This document shows positions 9,644 to 19,855 of a stretch of 37,816 nucleotides of DNA, piece after piece. A program made the position numbers and the translations under genes. The DNA lies in NCBI GenBank assembly GCA_022578965.1, contig MU400782.1, forward strand, positions 1 to 37,816, given 5' to 3'. Below the pieces are notes generated by a model, which saw only the letters and a list, made by a program, of their open reading frames with translations, was not told the origin of the DNA and made no database searches. The stretch is from Xylaria sp. FL1777 (lineage: Eukaryota; Ascomycota; Sordariomycetes; Xylariales; Xylariaceae). Each line of letters opens with the position of its first letter. Position 1 is the stretch's first letter.

Positions 9644-10986
9644 TCACGTGTCTCCAAACACGAAAACCCCCTTTCCAGCCCTAAACCCCTCCAACGTCCC
9701 CTGCACCGCCTCCTTCAGCGAGGCCTCCTTGGTGTCCCAGTCCCAGGGGACATCGACAACAGGCGTGTCCTTGAACTTGCCCTGGCGCATCAAGTCCAGG
9801 ATCTCGTTCACCGTCCTCGCCTTGGCGGCCCTGTCGCCGTCGGCCCACCGGCTCAGCCAGAACCCGACGAAGCGGATGTCCTTGAAGATGAGCAGGCCCG
9901 TGGGCAGCGCCACGGGCTGCCTGGCCATGCCGCCGTACGTGACCATGGTGCCGCCCGAGCCCAGCGACCGGGCGATGGCCTGCGCGGACTTGCCGCCGAC
10001 GCAGTTGAGGCCCAGCCGCACGCCGCCGCCGCTGCCGCGCGTCCACTCGGCCACGCGGTCCCCAAACCCGCGCGCCAGGAACTCCTCCTCGGTGACGACG
10101 TGGTCGGCGCCCAGGGCGAGCAGCTCGTCGCGCAGCGCGCGCGTGGCCGCGGGGTCCTCGCGCGCCCGCACCACGTTGATGCTGCGGTACCCCCACAGCC
10201 GGCCGAGCTGGACCGCGGCGCGGCCGACGCCGCTGTTGGCGCCGTTCTGGATGAACCAGTCGCCCTCGCGCAGCGGCGGCGCCGCGTAGTCGCGCAGCAT
10301 GCGGTAGGCCGAGCACGGGTTGACGCTGACGGTGGCGACCTGGCGCGCGGCCAGCCCCTCCCTGTCGACCCTGATGACGGCGTCGGCGGGTGCCACGGCG
10401 TGCGTGCGCCACGTGCCGAAGCCCGTCTTCGCGGGGATCACCCAGTCGCCCTTGGCCAGGCCCGAGGACGTCGTCGAGACTACTTCGAAGACGCCCTCGT
10501 TGCCGGGCAGCGCCGAGGGCTCCGCCGTGCCGATCAGCGACGTGAAGGTCGGCTTAACGCCGTAGGTCCCCTGGATCGTGTTCACGTCGGCGGGGTTGAT
10601 GGGCGCGGCGAGGGTGCGCAGGAGGACCGAGGACGAGGGGAGCGAGGGCGAGACCGAGTGTGTGTGTAATCTACGCCCCGTCGTCAATTCAATTAGCACA
10701 GCCTGCCCTGCCTGCGAACCCACCCTGCTATATACAAGAGTCTAGAAATGAGACAGAGACAAAGTAAGAGAGAGGAGAGGAAAGCTAGCGAGGCTCACTT
10801 CAAGACATCCTTGGGCTCGCCGTACTGGCTGAACACGAGCGCCTTCGCCTGCGTGTATCCGTACGGACCCGATTTCCAGCGTACGCACGTCAACCCTGCG
10901 CCTCCGACTCGCCCGCTGTGCCGCGCCGAGGAAGGCCGGAGGGGGTGTGCGCGGAGGATCGGGGCGGCGGCTCTGACAGTCGCCAT
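9644..10986 (-). CDS. ETR1: Mitochondrial 2-enoyl thioester reductase (ETR1/MECR family)
   Basis: Two exons on the minus strand (10986-10799 and 10670-9644) give 404 residues. The enzyme reduces trans-2-enoyl-ACP with NADPH in mitochondrial fatty-acid synthesis, which feeds lipoic acid. The N-terminus (MATVRAAAPILRAH...) is Arg/Ala-rich without acidic residues, as in a mitochondrial presequence. The LAAPINPADVN and IQGTYGVKP segments of the family follow; the latter contains the expected catalytic Tyr. The NGANSGVGRAAVQ nucleotide-binding loop and the YGGMARQPV and IFKDIRFVGFW blocks are intact. I set the acceptor after GCGTAG at 10671 because it joins KDVLK directly to LHTHS, as in relatives, and a GCTAAT branch site precedes it. 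The coding sequence is very GC-rich compared with its neighbours. Confidence 0.93.
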
Positions 10987-11893
10987 GCCGGGCACCTTGG
11001 ACACCTAGCTAGGTGGAAGAGGGAAAAGAGAACGCCAAGGCTGTTTTTAATGGTCTCTTCAGGGCTTCCGTTTCTGTAGTTCAAGGGGGAAAGTAGCGGC
11101 AGAAGAAGAAGTAGCAGTAGCAGTAATCAAAGCTACACCGTCTTCAACGTGTCTTGTTTTTGAAGCTTGCTTGCTTGCTTGCTTGCGTATGTATAAGAAT
11201 AGGTAATGGACGGTAGATGACGATGACGATGACGATGACGTGAGTAGTTTCTACGATAATAGCTCGTCTCTACCCCACCAGATAGCTCCGATAGCTAGAA
11301 TTGGCGTTCGCGATTGGCTATAAAAAGTTCCCTGGTTCAATGCAAGTTGAATAATGCCATAACCGAGGCAATTGAGGCTTGTTCTTGGGTTTCCGACTGG
11401 CAGTTATTTCTAGTGGTAGGCGGAACAATGGTATTTAGCATTAAAGTTAATGTTTCGTGGTTTCTATTAATGTAGCTGTATAGACCATCCGTTTGCTCGG
11501 AAAGACGTAGATCAATCATAACCTTAAATTCAGCTAAGCTAGATTTTATATTTTCAGCTTACATTTCCACTATTAGAATTGGAGTTGACGAAACAGGTAA
11601 TCAAATAATCGTGTCGGCCGGTGAATACCTAACCTTGAAACCCGTCCGACTATCCAAGTCTAACACACCGATTACATAGGCACCAATATATGCCCCTAAA
11701 ATTGTATAGTCTCGTTGCCACCACAGTAGGAAGACTGAGTGTTAGGGTATTCTACCATAGAGAAGGTGTTCTTCAACCTAAGCTAGCTAGCCTTGAAGAG
11801 AATAACAATACCTAGGTAGTCAGACACTTCTCCCAAAATCAGGTAGTAGGTAGTAATCAGTCGTAAGTTCTCAAAAGCGCCTTTCAATCTACA
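10987..11893. other. Intergenic region upstream of ETR1 and downstream of the NACHT gene
   Basis: No gene is supported. It holds simple repeats, (GCTT)n at 11165-11186 and a GAC/GAT repeat at 11216-11240, probably in the ETR1 promoter or leader, and TAGGTAGT words near 11810-11855. Confidence 0.5.
11165..11240. repeat. Simple sequence repeats (GCTT)n and (GATGAC)n
   Basis: (GCTT)5 plus GC lies at 11165-11186. A (GATGAC)-type run of four units lies at 11216-11240. They lie 180-255 bp upstream of the ETR1 start codon. Confidence 0.9.
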
Positions 11894-14800
11894 TCAAGAA
11901 CAGCTCAGAAACGACTTCCGAGTCCAGTTCAGGCCAGATCGGACAGGCACACTAAACGGCTTGCCGCTCTCGACGAAGTTCCCGCGCATGAAGTTCCAGA
12001 GCGGCGAGTCCTTCAGCAAATCAGACGAGTTGCCATCCTCCTCGTCGCTCCAGGGGCGCCACCCGTCCTCGTCCGAGACGCCCCAGCGCAAGGCAGTCAC
12101 GGGCGAGCCCGTGTCAGTGTCAGACGCGGCGCCGCCCTTCGCTGTCGGGACGGCGTTGAGGACCAGGAATATGTACCCTTCCGAGTCCTTGCTGCTCGGC
12201 CTGTAGACGAGACGGGCGTCGCGGCGGGGAGTAGACGACGGGAAGTAGATTGGGTTGCGCAGCGTCGAGACCGTGTTCGATGCCCCGCCACTGTCGCTGT
12301 CCAGCGCGATCTTGAGGATCTTGGGATTGCAGGTGAGGTGAGGCAAAGCGACGATGACGTAGTTGTCGCACCAATACGTCAGTGCGAACGGGGGCTCTAT
12401 GGCCCCCAACGGGTCTCCGAGGTTGTGGACGATGCGGCTTGTTTGGGATGCCGTTATCGTTTTGGTCGCGTCGCCCTCCTCGGGCGCGAACTTGAGGGAT
12501 GAAGTTGTTACTGTGCATTGGGTGTATAAATCCTTATGGGCGAATGCGATAGAGAGGCAATGGAGATAATTTCCACACCGAGAGAAACGGAGTTCTGGAG
12601 TAATGGATTAGTCAGACTTATACGTGAATTTGGAGCATCTTGGACGAACCTCTTGAGCTAGCTAAGACATCCTCCGGTTCATCTGCAAGGCCTGAGATGT
12701 TGATTGACGTCTGTGTTCCCCCTTTTATAACTTCAAGTTGAGTCGGTGTATGCATGAATGTCACGATGGGCTGGGTCGGATGTACTGCACACAATATTTT
12801 CGACCACAATAGTGCTGGGTGCGTCCACGGTTTCGTCCAGTACGGGGAATGGCCCTGAGATATGATTATTAAGCAATCGGTATCCTCTTGATCGCCAGAC
12901 TGGCTTTCGACATCAGATTCATCCGTAGTTGTCTCTTCGGCGGTGGATCCGTCGCTGGATTCTTCTGATGACGAGTCATCATCATCATCATCATCTTCTT
13001 CTTCTTCTTCTTCTTCTTCATCTTCATCGTCAGAGAATTCGTCTTCGTCGGACTCTTCTTCACCTGACTCCGCCTCAGAAGAGTCATCGCTATCTTCTTC
13101 TTCGTTATCATGGCCCCGACACATCCTACTACTCTTCCTCGACATATGAATCACATGAATGAGTCTATCGACCTCGGAACTCGTCTCACGATAATTATAG
13201 TTATAATATGCCAGCATTTCCCAACTCATATTAGGTGCTATTCGCTTCACCTCTTTAGGCAGTGAGGGTGCCTTGATTAGTTCGCTGTGTCCGGAATTCG
13301 TCAGTTTCAAATCCAAGTTACAAGGATCGACACTCCATGCATCAAGCTCATGCGAGACGCCATTTTCAACCATAGGGAAAATCGCCCATTCCGAAATGTT
13401 AGAGCCTATTGGTATCGTCTGGCGTGACCGTTGGGGTTGGCTGTTAGCCTTGAATAACTGCTGTTTTAGACGGCATAACACGTCCGTCGGAGTATCCTTC
13501 GCTTGGTATGCCATATCAACGCACAACTTCTTCCCGCTAAAGCCTACTCCAAGGAGTCGAGAAGTAGTTAGGACGTCGCTACCGAATGTCTCGGCCAGGT
13601 TTACTGTTCTGACAGTGCTAGTCTTGGAGAGAGATTTGAGCCAGCAAGAGTTGGCGAATGGCTTCATGGATACGCACTGGTCTAATCCGTGAGGCTGTGT
13701 GATAATCACTTCACGCCATTCCTCAGCAAAGTGGCAGAGCGATTGGTCCCTCAGAAGATCATCGGGAGAGTGGTCACCCAGCCAATTTGGGAGCGGCACC
13801 GCGAAGCTATCGTCTCCCTTCCACTCTCGGCCCCTGATGGCCATCTTGAAACCACGCCTATGACTTGTATATCTTCCGAATAAATAAGGCGCTACATGAC
13901 TTTGCACCCGCATGCAATTCCAGAAGTTCTTGCTACTAATGAACTCCTTAACTGCTAGCGCAGCGGCCGGAGAGGGTTTCTCGATGGATTCATCTCCCAG
14001 ATGTTGGAACCAAAACGTAGCTGCGTAACGTAGAAAGGAATGTTCTTTTGGTATCACGTTGCCCAAGAACCCAAGATCAATATGTTTAGAGTATCTTCCA
14101 TACATGAGGTAGGTCACGCAGTCCAGGCCGATCTCTTCGTGGGCGTTGGGTGGAGCAACGAAGTATTTATGAAGCGACTCGTCAACGCCAAAATCGCATG
14201 TTTTCGGGTCCTGTTGGAAGAAATCCTTGACACTTTTATGACAGAATTTGATGTGTGGACTCTGGTTTGACTCCAGGGCACGTTGTTCAATGACAATAAG
14301 CGACCCGCAGAGATCTCGTATGAGCTCTTCTTTCGGTAGCCGCAATGTGCTGTAATCTTGACTTCCTCGCCGGATTGCAAGAGCATCGAGTAATTCGTCA
14401 ATAGTCATCGTCTGCTGGGCGGATCCCAGGATAAGGAATATACGTCTAAGAAGGTCAGAGTACCGAATCATTTCTAGGCATAGCATCTTGACTCACCTGG
14501 CGACTAGTTGTTCCATCTGACCCCGAGCCTCAATCTTTGCTAGAGTTCGCATATAGTAGCCATTGAGTTTCTTCGGGAATATGTTTAATTCCGCTCTGAT
14601 GTCCGCCTCGCTCGTAAGCTTCCCAAGTGTCTCGGAAACAAACCTAGCGATGAGAAAATTGTTGTCGCACTCTTCAGTCCACGCCTGAAGGCAGTGTTTG
14701 CAGCTAATTTTCAACGAGAGATAGTTCTGAATATCTTCTCGGATGTTTTCTGGGCTGGGATGTATCTCCACTGCCTCAAGCTTTCGCATCGTCTTCTCAA

Positions 14801-16139
14801 TTTCTGAAACGCGGCTCGTGAAGAGCCATCTTACCGTACCGAGAGTTGGTTTCTCAATGAGACCTTCGATGAGGTGAATCATCTCCTTTTCGTCCCCGCA
14901 TTCATCTATCCCATCAAGAACTATGTAAAGGTCGTCAGTCCGAGTCATGAGCTCGTGCACCACACTCGCTGCGGTGCGAAGATTGTTCAAATGAGGAGCG
15001 AATTGCGTTTCTGTCTCATACAAGTCCACCAGCTTATCGGACGGCGTCCCGACAAAAGCGAGTAGCTGTAGGGCCAATATTCGAAGGCCGTCGGCAACGT
15101 GACGACTAGAGTTCTTACTGAAGGAATAAAAGAAGTATGCCACCTTCTTCTCGGCCTTAGTCAGATAGTCTATCACTGCAGACGCAAGGACGCTTTTACC
15201 GGATCCAGGCTGCGCGTTATACCAGAGCAAGGTGTTGTCTCTAGAGTTCTTCCAATCTAAAAACCGCGGATCTTGAAGAATCCATGTGCACGTATCTTTG
15301 TATCGCATGTCTAGTTGCGTTTCGTAGTCGCCTTTGAAGTCGACATCGTTTTGGCCCATTATCCATCGCCTAATATCACTTTTGAGAGCTCTTTGGTCTG
15401 CGTCTATTCTCGCTTGACGGTCTATGTTCGCCATAAGTAGACCTGCTGCTTGGGAGATTCCTAAATTAACATGCATGTCTTCTTGCAGGTTTTTGAGAGC
15501 GTCCTCAGTCTCTTTCTTCAAGGATGTGAGCATAGCTCTGGGGATGATCCCCTTAGCCTTGGGGGATGATAACACTTTGGATAGCTTGTACCAGAACGTA
15601 ATGATCGCCTTGTAAGAATGTACTAGTCGCGAACCGAGATCAGGAGACGAGGATAACCTCTGGTAGACCTCCAGTATCCCCGCAATCCGCTCCATGGCAG
15701 TGACGACAGTTTCCAGGTATTCGTCAACTGCGAGGGCCATCTCCAACACGATGCGAGCTCCTATGAATGCTATAGCGACGCCAAACGGGGCGACTTGAGA
15801 GAATGATTCGGACTTCTTCATCAAATTCTTCAAGATGTCTAGGAAGGGATTCAACCGATGAAGCAGTCGATAACCCCTCCCAGCGCGTTTTCGAGCATCA
15901 AGTTCTAAGATGGAGCTCTGCAGCTCCTGTGCTGATACTTCGCTTTGCGATACGCCATCATCTGTACGTGGCGTTTCGGCATGATCTATGAGTGCTTGTA
16001 GAAACGGATTCTTGGAATCTTCCTTGTGCTTTTCCTTCAGATCGCTTAGGAATTCATCGATTGCTTTGCCGAAGACGCCGGGAGCGGCCGTCGTTCCAGG
16101 ACCCTGACCGCGGCTAAGTGTGGAGCTAGCAAGGTCCAT
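11894..16139 (-). CDS. NACHT-domain STAND (NLR-like) protein
   Basis: Three exons on the minus strand (16139-14497, 14445-12650, 12594-11894) give 1,379 residues. Fungal STAND NTPases act as receptors in non-self recognition, including heterokaryon incompatibility. Residues about 90-165 form a helical domain like the DUF7708 type found before fungal NACHT domains. The NACHT has a Walker A AQPGSGKS (309-316), Walker B YIVLDGIDEC (405-414) and the LFTSR motif (439-443). Intron 1 joins QLVAR to RIFLIL, restoring the winged-helix segment that follows NACHT. A CHKSVKDFF motif lies near residue 620. The C-terminal 500 residues may form propeller-like repeats, but this is a guess. A striking acidic run occupies residues about 994-1069. 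No N-terminal killer domain such as HET or a lipase is seen. Intron 2 uses a weak donor (GTTCGT). Confidence 0.85.
12881..13109 (-). repeat. Acidic/serine low-complexity run with GAA/GAT microsatellite inside the NACHT gene
   Basis: On the + strand a run of CAT/TCA triplets changes to TTC/CTT triplets at about 12975-13030. On the coding strand this gives consecutive Glu then Asp codons. The wider region is almost wholly Asp, Glu and Ser. It is in frame and has no stop in the coding frame. Confidence 0.9.
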
Positions 16140-16898
16140 AGCAGTAGATTACGGCATTTGTATAATCTGGTGGTTGTAGGTACGTTGAAGAGAGTCAGGT
16201 CAGTGAGAGGGAAGAAGAAATAACGACCAAATACTTGATCTCCCTAGCCGAGAAAGCGCACGTTCCAGCCCTATGCAATGTCTGGCGGTGAAAGGGGTCT
16301 GCATACGCATACATAGCGACCCCGTAATATGCTTGCCTGGTACTGCTTGGGGGCCAAATCCTACCAAATGTAGGATGATCTGTGAATGTCTACCAATAAT
16401 ATTGCAGTGTTCTAGGGTGGCGTTGAGGCTATCCATGTCCAGGTATCTACAGACTTACGCATACGCATAGCAGGTATCACAAGTCGTGCATCACAGCGGG
16501 GAAATCATGACATCTTACTCCCCGGTCTTCTCCCTTCAGACGGGGAAGCCGGTGATCTCGTTTGACCTACGTGGCGACTAACCTGTTCGGATTTAGCTAC
16601 ATCATGACACCCATATAAGAGGATATGTCAGGCCACTTAAAGAAAGCTGAGAGACGATGAACCAACCCCCCCGTGAAGTATTTGCCTTGGCGTATCTCAT
16701 ATTATGTGATGAAGCGCACAGCCTGCCTGCTTGATGCATGAGCCGCAAATATTATCTATCTTATCGAGGACGTACTGAGGTGATGAGAAGGCTGTCGGCC
16801 TGTATATTTTCCCTCACCTGTATGAATTCGTCATTCGTTCTCATTTATTGTTCAGCTTAATCCAGGACAAGATTGTATACGTACGAACTGTCTTAGCA
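16140..16898. promoter_or_regulatory. Divergent promoter region between NACHT and AAA genes
   Basis: The two NTPase genes are transcribed away from this 759-bp region, so it must hold both start regions. No gene is supported. I see CCCCGGTC/GACGGGG as a weak inverted match near 16519-16546 and short GCATACGCATA repeats at about 16303 and 16458. No specific factor site can be named. Confidence 0.55.
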
Positions 16899-19144
16899 AT
16901 GCCGAATCAACCAGAAATCCCCGTGTCAAGCTCCTCTGGCAGCCAGTCTGGCTCTCGCTGTGAATTTAAGACTTACCATACAATCCCTAATAAAGAAGGA
17001 CGGCTCAGGGTCAAGCCAATCGTCGATCCGTTTGAGCACGAGGCTAGGGGACACGCCGACAACACCTACGCGCTCGTCATCAACCGTGAGTTCACAATCG
17101 AGGACCAGTCTGCACCGAAATCCGTCACTCTCAAGATCAACTCTCCCCAGCTCCTCAACACATTCCGTCATGTCGTTGGATCATACCCTGCCGTTCCGTC
17201 AGACTTCAAGTCACCCTTTGAGATCAAGAACCCTTTCCAAATGCTAGTTCATTATTGGGACGAGCTAGATGAGTATCGGAAGGAGACGACCGACAATGAG
17301 ACTCGCATGCATCTGAACCTGTTGTTTCAGTTCATGGAGAACGAGATAGGACCTGATCGGACGAAAGTCTTGAACATGATAAGCCAGGGCCAAATCACGT
17401 ACCTTTCCGCCTGGTTCATCTTTCGGCCCGGCGACGTCCTCTTCACACGGGTAATGGGAAAAGGTTGGCTATTGCGCTGCACCAAGACAGTCTACGAGGA
17501 GAACACGAAGATCGGCCCTTATTTCGAAGTGCATTGCAGATACACCGACTACGACGGGACAGATGTCGGGGACGCCGCACACAAGACCGTATTGATACAA
17601 AAACAGGACTTCGGAGCGGAAAACCCTGCTAATATCATGGCCCTGGAGATATTCCCTAGGAGATTCATCGAGGACGATAACCTCGAGGCACAGTACGAGA
17701 AGAGGGGGAAAAGATTTCTGGATCTTCGCGGCTGCTCTACACAGAGCTATGACGGACTGGCACAATACTTAAAAGATCCGCCATGGTCGTGGTGGGATTA
17801 CGACATGGCCGACGCGGGTGCCGTTTGGCTTCCATATACCGTACGTCCTATCTATACCAAAAGGGGGGGTTAACCCCGTAACATGCCGTACTAATGGAAA
17901 CTCGGCTCAAGGAAACGGGGAGAGTCATTCTCGACAAAGCAACCTTCAAGGAGGACAACGCCTCCAAGACCCCGGGGATCGCCAAGGCCAAGCCCGAGCC
18001 CAGTATGTGCACACTGGAGTCATTCTCTCCCCTTTCTAGTAACCTGATGACTCCCAACATGTCTCGGGAGGATGCATCAGGGACATAATATTCACCCAAA
18101 AGAGTAATTACTGACTGCAGCGAGAATAGTGTTCTGCCCTCCATTCGTCATCGGCTACTCGCTCGCCAAAAAGGAGTGGTGTCGCTTCCTGGTTGAGAAC
18201 TTGAGCCCCGTGAAGTGGAAGGATGACGCGTGGGACAAACTCATCCTCGAGGAGGAACAGAAGGTGGTTCTTCAAGCCCTGGTGACCTCCCACTCGTACC
18301 CGGAGAACGCACGAGACCAACCTGAGCAGAAAGGCAAGGGCTTGGTCGTGCTGCTTCACGGGTCGCCGGGCTCAGGAAAGACGCTCAGCGCAGAGTCGTC
18401 GGCCGAACTAACGCATAGGGCGCTGATTTCCACGTCGATGGCCAGTCTCGACACCGATCAAATGTGAGTTTCGCTCCTCCTCATTCTTCTTCCAAGGTCG
18501 AGAGTCTTACTCATTGTGACAGGTCGTTTATCTTCGAGCGCAATCTTCGGAGACTTCTGCAGTACGCAACGCTGTGGAAGGCGATCGTGCTGCTAGACGA
18601 AGCCGACGTGTTCCTCGAGATGCGAGAAGAGAAGTCCGGCAACGCCCAGCGCAACGCTCTGGTGGCCATCTTCCTCAAGGAGCTCGAGTACTTTTCCGGC
18701 ATCATCTTCCTGACGACAAACCGCGTGGAGACCTTCGACTGGGCGATGAAGTCCCGCATCCATCTCGCGCTGGGATTCTCGCCCCCGGGCGCGTCCATTC
18801 GACGGGAGATGTGGACGCAGGCACTGAGAACGGTCCCTGCGGATGAGATTGGGATAGACGACATAAGCCAAGCTGTGAGGATCCTTGCGGATCGCAGCCT
18901 CAATGGGCGCGAGATATATAATACTCTGAACACAGCTAGAACAATTGCGACTTTTGAACGCAAGAAGCTGCTGTTAGAACATATTCAGAAAATTCTCAAG
19001 GTGAGGGATTCGTTCGATAAGAAATTGACGCAAGAGAGGGTCAAATTAAAACAGTCGTTCTCGGAGCACGCACCGACTGGTCATCAGCTGGTCAGAAGGG
19101 GTTCCATCTTGACGGAAGAGCCAGAAGGATATGGATCTGACTAG
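16899..19144 (+). CDS. AAA ATPase with DUF7025-type N-terminal region
   Basis: Four exons (16899-17840, 17912-18002, 18121-18463, 18523-19144) give 665 residues. The N-terminal half (about 110-310) matches the DUF7025 region common in filamentous-fungal AAA proteins. A segment GRVILD-KATF then CPPFVIGYSLAKKEW leads into the AAA core. Walker A is GSPGSGKT (425-432), Walker B LLDEAD (482-487), and the sensor-1 region reads FLTTNR. All are intact, so the protein should bind and hydrolyse ATP. Intron 1 has a TACTAAT branch site; intron 3 splits the Met459 codon. I chose the ATG at 16899 because the longer frame upstream starts only with TTG. The substrate is unknown for this family. The gene is the divergent neighbour of the NACHT gene. 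Confidence 0.9.
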
Positions 19145-19855
19145 GGCCGAGCAGGTGCTTAGGTCTTCTATAGATAAGACCTATTGGCCTAATGTCTCAA
19201 GAAATCAACTTAGAGTTCACATAAGCGATCATATATAATGATAGTGTGCGCGCTAGTTACGAGTAACCTAACATGATAGTAAAGCGTCTGGTTCGGATAG
19301 ACAGAGAGAGTGTAAAACCGGGAGTGTACCTTGTTCAGCCTACGGATAATTACTTATATCTCAAATATCTAATTTTTACTTGGACTTGGTTGTCGGGCGA
19401 TCTTGGTACTTGGCCTTAGTCTTCACTGAGACGCATATGACGTTGCCTCAATAGCTAGAACACTGACAAGACACAACCCTTAATTCGGGACTCAGCAACG
19501 TAAGACGTCAATTATACATTGGTGAATTACCTTCACGCCTCCAACGGCCAAAGGGCATGCTATATATAGTTGACATCGCTTATATTTAATTTCTCATCCC
19601 ATCCCATATCTATCCCCTGACTCTCTCCAAGTCATCATTATTATTCAGGCATCTACTTCGTTTCGTCTATGTACCTTGCAAAAAAGGTTCACCAGGCTCC
19701 GAGGCCTTCCAACCCGTTCGGAAGCGCCTGAGAAGTGATTTATTCTCCGGTGTGCTAGATAGGGAGGAGGCGTGGGGTTGGAACAACCACTCCGAATCGA
19801 CATCCATATCCCAGAGCGGTTCTGGCGGAGGTACAGGTGTCGTGCACTGAATGTT
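19145..19855. other. Convergent 3' region between AAA ATPase and SKT5
   Basis: The flanking genes converge. About 710 bp hold their 3' UTRs. I see no coding signal, and the open frame that crosses the end of this region on the + strand is antisense to the SKT5 last exon. Confidence 0.5.

Noticed and set aside
9588..10669. Long open frames antisense to ETR1
   Set aside because: They are Arg/Ala/Pro-rich shadows caused by high GC at codon third positions of the real gene.
12929..13162. His-, Leu- or Ser-run open frames on the + strand
   Set aside because: They are antisense shadows of the Asp/Glu microsatellite in the NACHT gene.
14446..14496. Shorter 23-nt version of NACHT intron 1 (ending CCTAG)
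   Set aside because: Too short for a fungal intron, and only the 51-nt form joins the frame to the winged-helix segment.
16848..16898. Earlier start of the AAA ATPase
   Set aside because: It would need a TTG start; the first in-frame ATG is at 16899.
18574..18871. Open frames overlapping the AAA core on both strands
   Set aside because: They are shadows of the exon that encodes Walker B and sensor regions.
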